Origin: Drechslerella dactyloides
Lineage: Eukaryota > Ascomycota > Orbiliomycetes > Orbiliales > Orbiliaceae
Assembly (NCBI GenBank): GCA_020064725.1
Contig: JAGTWJ010000013.1
Location: 682,001 to 746,000, forward strand
Reading direction: 5' to 3'
Length of the DNA: 64,000 bases
Shown here: piece after piece, positions 47,901-58,807 of the stretch
Layout of the letters: each line of letters begins with the position of its first letter
How positions within the stretch are numbered: the first letter of the stretch is position 1
Notes under the pieces: model-generated
The model's database searches: none
Seen by the model: only the letters and a program-made list of their open reading frames with translations
What the model was told of the DNA's origin: nothing
Position numbers and translations under genes: made by a program

Positions 47901-49231
47901 CACTCGCGGATCACGGGATGCCACAGCTTGATGAGCTTCTTGAACTCTCGCGACAAGGACTCGATGGCCCACACGCAATCACCCACATCCCGTCCAGCCG
48001 GTCGTCCATTGGCTATTGCAACATGCAACAGCTATCGACCCGGATCCGCGGAAATCCAGCACGCATGTGGCAAGACGCACCGTGCATCATGCATGCTGCA
48101 TGGTGTGGTTGCGAGACTGCATGGTGCATTGGAACCTGCAGGGCCCACACGTGCACAAACCAGCGCAGCCGCAGAAGGTGCACTTTCCGGGATCTCTTTC
48201 GGCTGCCTATTGAAACTGCATGTTTCCCACTACCATGGGCATGAATCCAGCAATCACGTAACGTCTTACAACTTTATACAAGCTTGTCAATCGGGCTTTT
48301 CATGATGTCTGTGTTCTGCCGCGGTACCGGTTCCCTGGCTACGAACTCCCTCAGTTCATGTTGTACCTGTCGACTCGACAGGGGCTCGGTTGAAGCATTC
48401 GGTCCCACTATTTCGGTTTGTCATCCATGAGCTATCGCTTGCTCGTTTTTTACAGCCACCTGCACAACAAGCGCACTAGTGCGCTACAATGCATATTGTT
48501 TCCACTCGTCAGCAGCGAAGGCAATCCGGCAGAGAACGCGAACTCCGCCCGGCGGATAGTCTCGGTTCGGGCCAGCTGAAGAGCAGCGCGAAACAAATTT
48601 TTCAATTGCGAGAAATGCAAGAATAGTGCCAATTCGCGAAATCGCTTGGCAAACCGCCACATGCACAACCCCAGTAAACCCAGATGCACTATGAGGTACG
48701 GAAACGGCAAGCTCGCAAGCTCCAGCTGCTGAACGATTCTCCAGGACTTGATTAGGATCCTGATTAGCATTGCGAATTCTCGCAACGAAAAGACCTGAGG
48801 ATGCCGATGCAAACCTTGAGTCGGGATTCTTCATTGTTGGCTTGTGTTTGTATATAGACGAATGCAAGTATGATACGCTCAATCTACTCTTGTTTCCGAT
48901 GCGTATGGATACACGGGCAATGTTCACACACCACAGTCGCAGTGCTTGCTCATTTACTTTGTCACGTCAGCTGTCAGCCGGGTGTCCACAAAGTGGATAT
49001 GGCTTATCAGCCCCTGATATGCCTTAACCAATCTGGCAACCCTCTCTCTTTCACGTAGCTTCAATATCACATCTGGCATCGTTTCCCGTGGTCCGAGCGG
49101 GGTTTCCCCAGCTGGCCGGTCGAGCTTCCTCGCGGCTGGTCTATTTAAGCTCTTCCTCCCTGTCCTCTGGACTATAGTTCTGTGTCGTTCAACTTGATTC
49201 CTCCAGATCAAGTCTCAATTGCTCGCCCAGG
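44927..49231. other. 4.3-kb gene-poor region
   Basis: A trinucleotide GAT/GAA-like run lies at 45046-45072. Several moderate frames exist (for example 125 codons at 46019-46396 plus, 163 at 47537-48028 minus, 147 at 48484-48927 minus), but none shows a motif or consistent splice structure. A GCATGCTGCATGGTGTGG-type repetitive stretch lies near 48090-48130. Immediately before the next gene, TCTATTTAAGCTC at 49139-49151 is a plausible TATA box. Confidence 0.4.
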
Positions 49232-51307
49232 ATGTATATCAATACAATATACCTGCCGATCCTTACCCTCTTCCTCAATCTTGGGCAAGATCAAGTGGCC
49301 CAAGCATGGCCACTTAATGCCGCACAGAAATTCGCCGCAAAACGGTTCGACTATATTGTCGTTGGCGGTGGAACTGCTGGTCTCGTCGTTGCGAACCGCC
49401 TCAGCGCATGCCCCGATATATCTGTGGGTGTACTCGAGGCAGGTGATAACGGACTCGATGAGCCAATAATATACACGCCCGGCTTTGTAGGACGGGCTGT
49501 CGGTACCAAATGGGACTGGAACTTCACCACAATTGCGCAGCCTGAACTCAACAACCGATCTCTATTTTGGTCGAGAGGTAAGGCGTTGGGCGGCAGCAGT
49601 GCGATCAACTTTTATGTTTGGATGCGGGGGAACAAGCCTGATTATGACGCTTGGGCGAGTTTCGGCAATACCGGGTGGGATTATGATAGTCTTGTGTAAG
49701 TACCTACGTTAACGCGCGTTCCGCAAAAATGCATCGCCCTCGACAGGTCCGTATCCAGATGCTAACATTAGTAACAATAGACCATACTTCAAGAAGCCAG
49801 AGACTTTCCACGAACCAAGTCCTGGGGATACAACCGCCTTCAAGCTTGACTATGATGTTGCTGATCATGGTACAATGGGACCGATTGACACCTCCTTCTC
49901 CATCAAGTACAGTGGCACCCACCAGTACTGGCATGAGACCATGGAAAACCTCGATGTAGAGCGCCAACCAAACGGTATATTTCATGGTAACAACACGGGA
50001 GTGTGGACTGGCCTCACCTCCGTGAATCCTGAAAACCGGACCCGAAGCTACTCCGCCTCGGCCTACTACCGCCCATACGCCTGGAGGCCAAATCTCGTCG
50101 TGCTGTGCAATGCTATGGTACGAGAGGTCATCATTGACACTGTACTGGGACATAAGACTGCCACTCGTGTCAAGTTCGACTGGGGCGGTAACACCTACAC
50201 TACTAAATGGGTCAAAGAAGAAATTATTGTTTCCGCGGGCACCGTCCAGTCTCCTCAGATCCTGGAGCTCTCTGGCATTGGAAATCCAACAGTACTCGCG
50301 GCTGCGGGAATTCCCCTCCAGTACGCTAATACTAACGTTGGAGAGCATCTGCAAGATCGCATCAGTATGTCAACTTCGCTCCTATACAGTTAAACAAACG
50401 GATTGCAATGCTTACAAAATAATGCGTAGTGGCTGTACAACTCTACGAGATCGACCCATCAGTAGAAAATATGGCCCCGCTGAGAGACCCAGTCGAGCTC
50501 GCGACAGCCGAGACCGAGTACAATACGTACCACACAGGTCTTCTCACTGTTCTGCCTACCGACTTTGCGTATGTGGCCCACCGCCACTATCTCACCCCGG
50601 CACAAATCACTACTCTTGCTGGTATGGTCGAGGGCACGGACGCAAGGACATTGAATATCCTCTCCAAACTTAATAACCCAGACGACCAAGGAACTATGGA
50701 ATATGTGTTTGATCCAAATGATTTATTCGGGCTCTTACCAAATGCTGACCCGGAAAAGAAGTATGGCACCGTATTTCAAATGCTTCAATATCCATTCTCG
50801 ACGGGCAACATTCACATCCCTGCGGTCGTTGCACCCGCCACCAGAACCACGGTTTACGACCTCCCAGTTATCGATCCGAAATACTATGAGGGCGATGGCA
50901 TAGTGGACTTACACACCATGGCGAACGGACAAATACTTGCGAGCAAGATCGCCGAAGAGTCGCCATTAAGCAGCGTCATAATTGAAAGAGTAGTGCCGCC
51001 ACCGGTGGCATCAGGAGGCCCTGAGACAGAAGAGGAGTGGATTGACTGGCTCAAGGGCAACACAGTATCGGATTGGCATCCAATTGGTACATGCAGCATG
51101 ACCGGAAGCGCGAGCACCGGTGTGGTAGATCCACGCTTGAAGGTTTACGGCGTACGAAAACTGAGAGTTGTGGATGCCAGTATCATGCCGGTCCAGATTA
51201 GCTCCCATCTTCAAGGGACTGTCTATGCGATTGCAGAGAAGGGTGCTGACCTAATTTTAGAGGATTATCACACGTGGCACCCTCAGAGTAGTTGCACCCT
51301 TCCTTGA
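49232..51307 (+). CDS. secreted GMC oxidoreductase (aryl-alcohol/glucose/choline oxidase-like)
   Basis: Three exons, 49232-49695, 49781-50364 and 50430-51307, join in phase to 641 residues. A signal peptide (MYINTIYLPILTLFLNLG) precedes the FAD-binding site YIVVGGGTAGLVVANRL and LEAG. GMC signature 1 appears as GKALGGSSAINFYVWMRG and signature 2 as GTVQSPQILELSGIGNP. The C-terminal substrate domain ends with the active-site histidine in DWHPIGTCSM and a second conserved histidine in ISSHLQGTVYAIAEKGADLI. GMC enzymes oxidise alcohols or sugars with FAD, often releasing H2O2; secreted fungal forms serve lignocellulose attack or metabolite maturation. The substrate cannot be inferred. Many N-glycosylation sites, no break. 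Confidence 0.92.
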
Positions 51308-53408
51308 GATAGCCACTGAGGAGTTTCATTGTTCATTGCTAGCGTGTTTTGCAGGTTCTGTTCAGTCTTTTAATGTACAGTTTAATTTGCATACGATGTC
51401 ACGACCGCATTTGTCTTGCCTCTGTTTCTCTGCATCTGTCATTACAGCATCTTGTCAATTTAGCAGCATCAGCTTATTTCTCAGCTCCGCTCTATAGCGA
51501 GGGACTTGGTTACCATCACCTTACAGCTCCTTGTTCACGTAGGCTAGCAAGTCTTCAGAACTGCATAGAAGACCAGTCATGAGCTCTTTACATGTAACTT
51601 TGCCGCACCTTGAACATGTCCAAGGCGAAGCGGCTTGTTGGTAGGCTCTCAATGGACCTGACAGATCCGGTCGCTCACGACGCTCGAGACAATCCAACGC
51701 TGGTGATAGCTAAAGTGTAGACAATGCATCACAGTGGTGTCGAAGCTATATATCAGAGGGCGTCTCTAATTATCTAATCGGTCGTCCGAAATGCGTTGAC
51801 AGAGGTCCAATTTGAGTGCTGAACATATGTTGGTGTTTCACAGCATTCAACGGTATGCTTTGCGTCTACGCTGTCATTATGCTCGTCAGCCTGCGGCTGA
51901 CTCCCAACATGCAACAAGCCGTGGCTATGGCCGGTGGCAGACTCGGAAACCGGGTCATGACTAGAAAATTCGCTGACAAGACGCGAACGCACGCGCATGT
52001 GCAGTCCGCTGTGAGTGCCAGAAACCGCGTCTCCGGGCGGCGCTTCCGGATCAATGTCGAAGAGACCCAACGAAAATAATGTCTGAGCCAGCCATGATTC
52101 AAAAACCCACGGGCCTATGTCACTTAGCTAATCTCGAATGAGTTCTGGATTCAACACGCTCTCCACAGCATCCTCGAGACTACGCTCTCCAAAAGTGCAA
52201 AAATATGAAATACGCCAGGGCTAAGAAACCCGGCTGCTCCGACATCCTATCCAGGGGTGGGGTTATGATGCTTTCCTTGCAGGCATCGACCGCTGGGACG
52301 GTTGACACTATCGCCTTTTTGTCTTTACTCTTTCCCTTATTCTTGTTCTTGTTCCCGCCCTTCTTCTGCTTCCCGCCAGTCTTCGATATCGGCGCGAATT
52401 AATCCGCTGGGCACCGAAACTCGGCCGAAGATGGGGTCGGAGGGCTGAGCCGGCGCACGCGCTTCAATCTCGGCTCATCGAGCGTCCGAGCGGTACCAAG
52501 ATCGAACTTTCAATCCCAGACACCAACAATCTCGCTTGACGCTATTCGGAACCTACTCTCATTTCGTCAGAAATATAGGCAAAAAGTCCACGTAAGCGTG
52601 TCCATTTCTGGTAAAAGGTCTGTGCGCTTTACACAACCTTATTTGTGAATTATTTTGTCTCTAATCTTTTTCGGACTACTCCGCGCTTTAGTTCGGTGGC
52701 GCTATAGCGTTGAACCAACCAACCCCCTTGAAAACCATTCTCAATCCTTGGTTGGATACTTTTCAAGCCAATATAGTGCAAGCAGGTCTCGTATCGAATT
52801 AAGGTGTATACGGACTCTTGATCTCAATTGCGGTGCAGTTCTTGCAATACTAATGGATGTCATGTATATGAAGATTGCTGTTTGCATTTCCCAAAAAGCG
52901 GAGATATAGTTTATCTACAACAGCGAAATATTAAAGTGTATATACTTGATTGACGCAGCAAGGGATAGCTCAGTCCATGCTTGATACCAATGATAACTGA
53001 CTGCCGAGACGAAGCACGTGCGTTATCAAATCGTCTATATGCAGGACCCAAGTATGAAATCCGCCGCAGTGGGTTCGACCTAGGGTTGTGTAATTTATCC
53101 GCGTAGCAGATGCGACTACGAAGTAACAGGTTAGTCAATGCGTGCGCATATCAGCTTATTACCATATATCGTATCGTTTCTATATACGTTTGCGGTTAGA
53201 ACCAGCAATACAGAAAATAGAGATTGAATAGCCAATTTCATGCGTGGCATTAACTATTATATGATATTGCTCAGCTATAATACTATTAGTAGTATTGGTG
53301 ATATAGAGCATAGCCCTGCAGTTCGGAGACCCACCGAAGCATTTCTGCTTAGTCTCGTCTAGTCGCGAATAGATGTCCCACGAGATCGAGAGTTACCACC
53401 GCGAGTCA
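51308..53408. other. intergenic
   Basis: About 2.1 kb without a supported gene. A minus-strand open frame without ATG at about 52400-52190 encodes a Lys/Gly/Asn-rich stretch (KTGGKQKKGGNKNKNKGKSK) and may be a gene remnant. Confidence 0.4.
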
Positions 53409-54563
53409 TCACATAGATGCATGCCTCAATTGCTTTCCAGCAACATAATTCGGCGCCATGTCGGTGAAGATATTCCGACCCTTGATATACACGACCATCC
53501 ATCCCCACACTTTCCACCACCCTATCTGACCAGTCCCGTACTGTTTCCCCAACGAGATGAATATTGCCTTCTTATTCGCGGGCTTGTGCTCTTTGATCTT
53601 ATCCGCCCTTTCTGTCAACACCAGGTCCAGCGTAGCTGCCAGATGGATGATCTGCGCGTCAGATGCTACCACTTGCTTGGCTTCTAGATTGCCCATGTCC
53701 CCGATACCCCAGATATTGCTCGTTCCTTGAACACGCATGTATATATCGAGTTTGACGCTTCCAGAGCCGTCGAGGAAATTATCTGGAATCCACGAATTGT
53801 TGAGCCGTATGCCGAACAGTGGTATATAGCAATCAGCTGTGAAGGTTTCGCCATTGAGCAGCTTGATGACCGTCTGGCCGGTTTCCGTCTTCTCTGCGCC
53901 CTGGACCTTGGCATTGTGGGCCAATTTCACTCCGAGCTTCTTCAGGTCACCCTCGATTTGCTGGCTGACGGACTGAAGCGGCTGAAATGAGTGGAGCACC
54001 CTGTCTCCAGCAACCAGCAGTGTGACCTTTTTCTTATCGCCGTAAGTGGTAGCCAGTTCGCCAGCTGTCTCGATACCGGTCGGACCAGCGCCCGCGACGA
54101 CGATGGTTCCCGCATTCTCGATCTCCTGCTGTAATGCGTGGAAAGACGTAAGCGTGGTTTCGTGTGTTCCAAGAGATTTGAATGGCAGGTCGTTCGCGAC
54201 GGACGAACCACTTGCAATGACAAGCTGATCGTATGAGATGTCCCGATACGTCCCGGTATTGCATAAAACGTTTACGGTGTTCTTCTCAGCGTCGAGTCTC
54301 GTCGCTTTTCCGAGAACGAACTCGAAATTCTCTGCGGGGTACTTTGCGAAGGCCGGTTCGATGGGGATGAAGAGCTTGTCGTCTGGTATGGCGCCAGGAA
54401 CTACGCCTCGAGTTGCTGCGAGGTTCCAGTAGAAATGCGAGTTGGGTGAGATAAGAATAACTTTGAAGCCGTCCTTGATTTTAGGAGCCGTGTATATCAA
54501 AAGCTTGTGGGCTAATGGAAGACCCGTAAAACCGGCGCCAACTATAGCCACTGTCTTCGCCAT
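53409..54563 (-). CDS. AIF/AMID-like FAD-dependent NAD(P)H oxidoreductase
   Basis: A single exon. The preferred ATG at 54563 (MAKTVAIVGAGFTGLPLAHK) places the FAD-binding GxGxxG at the extreme N-terminus, giving 384 residues; an upstream in-frame ATG at 54587 would add eight. Landmarks: VAIVGAGFTG (FAD), a mid-chain LVIASGSS, the NAD(P)H-binding VVAGAGPTGIETAGELA, and IWGIGDMGNLEAKQ near the C-terminus that closes the FAD site. The protein belongs to the pyridine nucleotide-disulfide oxidoreductase fold without redox cysteines, like AMID/AIF2 and fungal homologues that are often part of metabolite or stress loci. It is divergently transcribed from the Zn2Cys6 regulator, 371 bp apart, so the regulator probably controls it. 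Intact. Confidence 0.88.
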   Translation of the reverse strand: MAKTVAIVGAGFTGLPLAHKLLIYTAPKIKDGFKVILISPNSHFYWNLAATRGVVPGAIPDDKLFIPIEPAFAKYPAENFEFVLGKATRLDAEKNTVNVLCNTGTYRDISYDQLVIASGSSVANDLPFKSLGTHETTLTSFHALQQEIENAGTIVVAGAGPTGIETAGELATTYGDKKKVTLLVAGDRVLHSFQPLQSVSQQIEGDLKKLGVKLAHNAKVQGAEKTETGQTVIKLLNGETFTADCYIPLFGIRLNNSWIPDNFLDGSGSVKLDIYMRVQGTSNIWGIGDMGNLEAKQVVASDAQIIHLAATLDLVLTERADKIKEHKPANKKAIFISLGKQYGTGQIGWWKVWGWMVVYIKGRNIFTDMAPNYVAGKQLRHASM

Positions 54564-54709
54564 CTGGACGGTCGAGGAACGTTGCACTTATTGAGTTTCG
54601 TGTTGTGACAGTGATTAGAGTCTCAGAAAGACAGTAGAATCTCCAAAGGCATAACAGTTTGTAATTGCCAGAATCAGTAGTTCTCATTCTCTTTTATATA
54701 CTGTTCTGA

Positions 54710-54719
54710 TACGATCGTA
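54710..54719. promoter_or_regulatory. palindrome TACGATCGTA, copy 1
   Basis: A perfect 10-bp palindrome just upstream of the minus-strand TATA-like element. It is a candidate binding site for a dimeric regulator, most simply the adjacent Zn2Cys6 protein. Confidence 0.45.
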
Positions 54720-54912
54720 GTTACGTTGCAGCTGCACGCAGCACATATTGCCCAAAACGGAAAAGCCTCATCCGACCAACCAATCAGCGTCGCGGTATCA
54801 CCGAGGCCGAAAGCCGAGATTCTAAGCTTAGTCACTACCCTCGCCCAAAACAAACCTGACCGCGCGCCCTCAAAGCACTGCACTTCCACCGAGGCACCGA
54901 ACGCGAGCGCGA

Positions 54913-54924
54913 GTACGATCGTAC
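54913..54924. promoter_or_regulatory. palindrome GTACGATCGTAC, copy 2
   Basis: A perfect 12-bp palindrome containing the same TACGATCGTA core, ending 10 bp before the regulator's ATG. This position suits autoregulation. Confidence 0.45.
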
Positions 54925-54934
54925 GAACTTAGCT

Positions 54935-57320
54935 TTGATGTCTTCGCATCAAACACGACCGAGTATTACGGGCCTTAATAATGGCAGCGACGGTCTAAAG
55001 ATATGGAGCTGCACCAACTGCCGTCGCCGAAAGGTGCGGTGTGACAGACTTCAACCCTGCATTCACTGCATTAGAAATAATGTAGAATGCGTATTTCCTA
55101 TCTCTGGTCGGCTTCCTCGCCGTAGCCGCGCCGGAGGAGCAGTTCGGCCAGCTGTGTCACACAAACATGAGGAGTTATTGAGCCGGTTGAGGAATCTAGA
55201 AGCCATGGTGTCGGAGCTTGGCTCGCAGGTGGAGAACGTGGCCACGACGAATGATATCCAGGACAACACCGAGAATGCGCCCCTTGTTGCTGATATAGCT
55301 CAGATTGATACTCCTGCCGGAGAGAGTATTAGCGCGTCGGAGCCATCTGAAGATCCGGGACTTATTATGAGTAGTAATGGCGACCTCATCGTCGGGGACC
55401 GCTTCTGGTCTATTTTTTGTGACGAGGTATGTTCTTGTTCCCTTGGATCAGGTATCAACTCTCTCGGCGAAACCCCGGTAGATTCATGAATTCAAGTCTA
55501 GTTGACCCTGATACTAGGTGGAACGTATATTCGAATCAGTCCGAGGCCCTGTCCCTAGTGAATGGGAAGCTAACCTCCATGCAAACCTGGACGCGCCCTC
55601 CCATGAACCAAGCCATATTAGTTACTATCGCTTCCTGCTTCGACAATCCGATGCGGCTGCCAAATATGACCTCTTGCACCCGTCTCCTCCTCAATTGCTA
55701 TTCCTATGGCAAACTTTCGTCGACGAAATCGATCCTTTTATTAAACTGCTTCATGTCCCATCAATGACAAGGCTCATCCGCGAGATGAGGGGTCATTATA
55801 GCTCTGTTGGATCCGGAACAGAGGCGCTTGTCTTTGCGGTTTCGTTCGCCACGATATCCATTCTCAGTGAGGAAGATGTATGTTCTATAGAATCTCTTGA
55901 CTCGGGGAATTTGTTGTTTACTGATCGTCCTTAGGCCCGACTGAATTTTGGTACCAGCAAAGAAGAGCTAGTTGTCCGTTACCAGCTCGGTACCGAGCAA
56001 TCTCTCGAAAAGGCGGGCATATTGAAGACCTCTGATCTTGCCGCTGTGCAAGCGCTGACTGTATATATCAATACACTCTTAAGCAATAAAGAAAGGGATC
56101 CAGCCTGGGCTTTGGTCGGTGTTCTAATCCGGATTGCCGTACGACTTCAGATCCACAAAGATGGCTCGCACTTCCCTGAATTAACAGCATTTGATTTGGA
56201 GATGCGACGTCGACTCTGGTGGCAGATCTGTCTGGTCGACTCTCGCGCCGGGGCGGCCAAAGTCTCAAAGTTTCTCATCACCGAAGACATGTTTGATGCT
56301 AAGCTTCCTTCAAACATCGACGATGCGGATATCAATCCAAAAGCAACAAGTCTCCCAGACAGCTGCGAAAGACGAACGGATATGACGATATCGCTTGTCC
56401 GGTGCGAAATCTGGCGGCTATGTCGCCAAATCGATGGTAAAATCAGCACAAACCATGATTCGGGGATGCAGGAAACATTGGGGCTCTTCGAAAGAACGAG
56501 GAAGCGAATCACGGATACTTACTTGAAGCAATTTGATCCTGACTCCTCATTGGATTGCTTTCTACATACGATAACGTTACTTGTTTTTGCTAAAATGGAG
56601 CTGGCAGTCATGTTGGAGAATTGCACCGCGACCTCCCGTACTGTTGTCGACAGCTCCTCTAAGGACAAGATCTTTGACTGCCTGGTCTTGATAATTGATT
56701 CTACCCACGCTTTGCGAACAGAGTCTGGCTGGCGTCCCTGGCAGTGGCATTCCGAAGCACCAACGCCGCCGTACAAAGTCTTGAGGGCGGTTTTCAGTCA
56801 ATTATGTATAAGGCCTTGGGATCTGCGATCTGAACGGGGCTGGTCATCCGCCTTCAAGTGCTTTTCTAGCCTCTCACCGGATACCCTAGCTTACGGGTCT
56901 CTTTTAAAGTTTATGGAGGCTGCGCAACAGCAAAGGGCATTGGAAGTCCACCACCCACGACAACCCACATCATCATTTCATCCGTTGGATGCAAGATCCT
57001 CGAGCTTCTTGCCTCGACCCGAGAGCAATGACAATCCTAAGGATCAGCAACAGTTGCCTCCGTCCTACTTCGACGAGCCTATTGCTACAAATCTACAGAG
57101 ACATCTATTCCTGGATGGCCCCGCGAGCGTTGATTTGAGCTCACAATTATCGATTCCGCCGTTGCATTCTGGCCCAACAGCAACTGCATTGAAAGGAACT
57201 TCGGAAGGAAACGGGGCAATATTGCGAACAGATTTAGATATATTCATGGGATGCGAGCCATGGGATAGCATGATTGATGGAATAGAACCATGGATATTTG
57301 GCGATACTGAAAGTATATGA
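54935..57320 (+). CDS. Zn2Cys6 transcription factor with fungal-specific trans-activation domain
   Basis: Three exons, 54935-55426, 55518-55877 and 55935-57320, all phase-0 joins, give 745 residues (a second ATG follows directly). Residues about 26-52 are a Zn2Cys6 binuclear cluster (CTNCRRRKVRCDRLQPC, then IHCIRNNVEC), with spacing C-2-C-6-C-5-C-2-C-6-C. A basic linker (RRSRAGGAVR) and a coiled-coil-like heptad stretch (LLSRLRNLEAMVSEL) suggest dimer formation. The middle region has the fungal_trans signature: RDPAWALVGVLIRIAVRLQI, and LEMRRRLWWQICLVDSRAG. The C-terminus is disordered and Pro/Ser/Gln-rich, as in activation regions. The neighbour on the left is an oxidoreductase with a shared promoter, so a local pathway regulator is likely. 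Intact. Confidence 0.92.
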
Positions 57321-58807
57321 AACAGGATCGTGATACAGCAGTATACTATCCACAAGATAACAAACCACCAGCACCGGTCTACCATGTCAGAAATGGGAAA
57401 GACATTGGGTTCCTCTCAGGGACAAGAGTCTCTATGCTCTTAGCTCGAAACTACTACTTTCTCACACGGTGGGCGGTATACCCCGCAATTATTCATAACG
57501 GTGCTATTGGTGTCGTCTCTTTGCTGAATTCGTCTCGGGATCTCAACCCCCCGAAGAAATATCTGCGGTACTTCACTTGATAATCACTAAGACACCTAAA
57601 TTCATGTAGTCACCTCTCCCATAATAGGTTTCATATCTGTCGGGTTTCCGAACTCCACTCTTCTAGGCGTCAACTCTCAAGATGGAGCTAGCAACAAAAT
57701 GAGCCATATGCCCTTTAAACATTGATTAGAACATTCGAGCTCTCTGTATGTTATAAACAGCCGCCATATCGATATCCCGATTGAAACACGAAGATTTGAG
57801 CCAAGATCTCTAGAGTGGCTAGTTCTGACGTGGAGTACTCGAGTGCTGAGATATGATGGCAACGATGACAAGCCTGATAGTTCAGAGATACCTGCCTTGG
57901 ATTATTCGCGATAGGTTTATGAAAAGCCTGGAGGAACAAACTAGTCGATGTCATGCCAGTCAGTTACAGCGATATTAACGACAGTTGGAAGGCATGAAGA
58001 TGTCTTTGTTCGACGAATCTGCTTCATACGAGACCTTATGCCCAAATCCGATGCCTATAGATGAGCTGAAACTATTTGGGAAATTTAGAACCCGCTGGCC
58101 TATACGTAAATGAGAATATACCCCAGCTACTCTCACGTTAAAGAAGTATTTAGCGGCTGTATAAGGAAATTGTGGGATCCGGTATTTATGTAACGTTGAG
58201 TAGAAATTACCACGCATACTGAAAATATTATAATTGGATTCAGAGAAATGTTTCGATATAGAGGTGAGGTGATGTGGACCAAAAGTCCCATCGATCTCTA
58301 CCTATTAACTTTGGGGTCTGCGTTATTTCGATACATATCACTGTATAGCAGTTAAGACCCCCGCAGTTACATAATATTATCAATTACTCTGAAGCACTGC
58401 ATGGATCGTTAGTAATAATTTGAATACTAACTTATAAAATTTATTTATTAATTGAAATCTATTTAAAGTGGCTAGAAGAAGGATATGGTCAATAAACTCC
58501 CCATATCAGCATTCGTGGCACGAATTCCAATGCCAACGGGCTGCATCAAAGCCCTACGTCTGAACATCGATGGCTATCCCATCTCACTACAATTAATAAT
58601 TAAACAGCCCAAACCGCCAAGAGACATGAAAGAGACATTTCGCATGAAAACAAAAGAAGTAGACCACCAAATCGCCGAGTAAAATGCACCCCAGACCGCC
58701 ATATGATAGAGGGGGGAAATGCGTAACAGTAACGTAACGTAGCATTAAATGCAAGTCTGTGTTCCAGACCAGCGTAAAAATCCGACAAACAAGCAAAATG
58801 GACACAG
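57321..58807. other. intergenic
   Basis: About 1.5 kb with short frames only, between convergent genes. Confidence 0.4.

Larger units (their letters stand above)
54588..54934. promoter_or_regulatory. divergent promoter of AIF-like gene and Zn2Cys6 regulator
   Basis: A TATA-like TATATAAAAG on the minus strand (54691-54700) serves the leftward gene. Two identical 10-bp palindromes flank the interval, each listed separately. Confidence 0.6.

Noticed and set aside
47537..48927. Frames of 147-195 codons between 47.5 and 48.9 kb
   Set aside because: Composition is irregular, both strands are equally open, and no domain or intron logic is visible.
52961..53082. tRNA-like start (GGGATAGCTCAGT) with a box-B-like GGGTTCGACC downstream
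   Set aside because: The boxes are about 110 bases apart and no cloverleaf stems can be formed at the required spacing. At most an old SINE-like relic.
49232..57320. Secondary-metabolite gene cluster around GMC oxidoreductase, AIF-like gene and Zn2Cys6 regulator
   Set aside because: No polyketide synthase, peptide synthetase, terpene synthase, P450 or transporter lies among them, and over 2 kb separates the GMC gene from the divergent pair.
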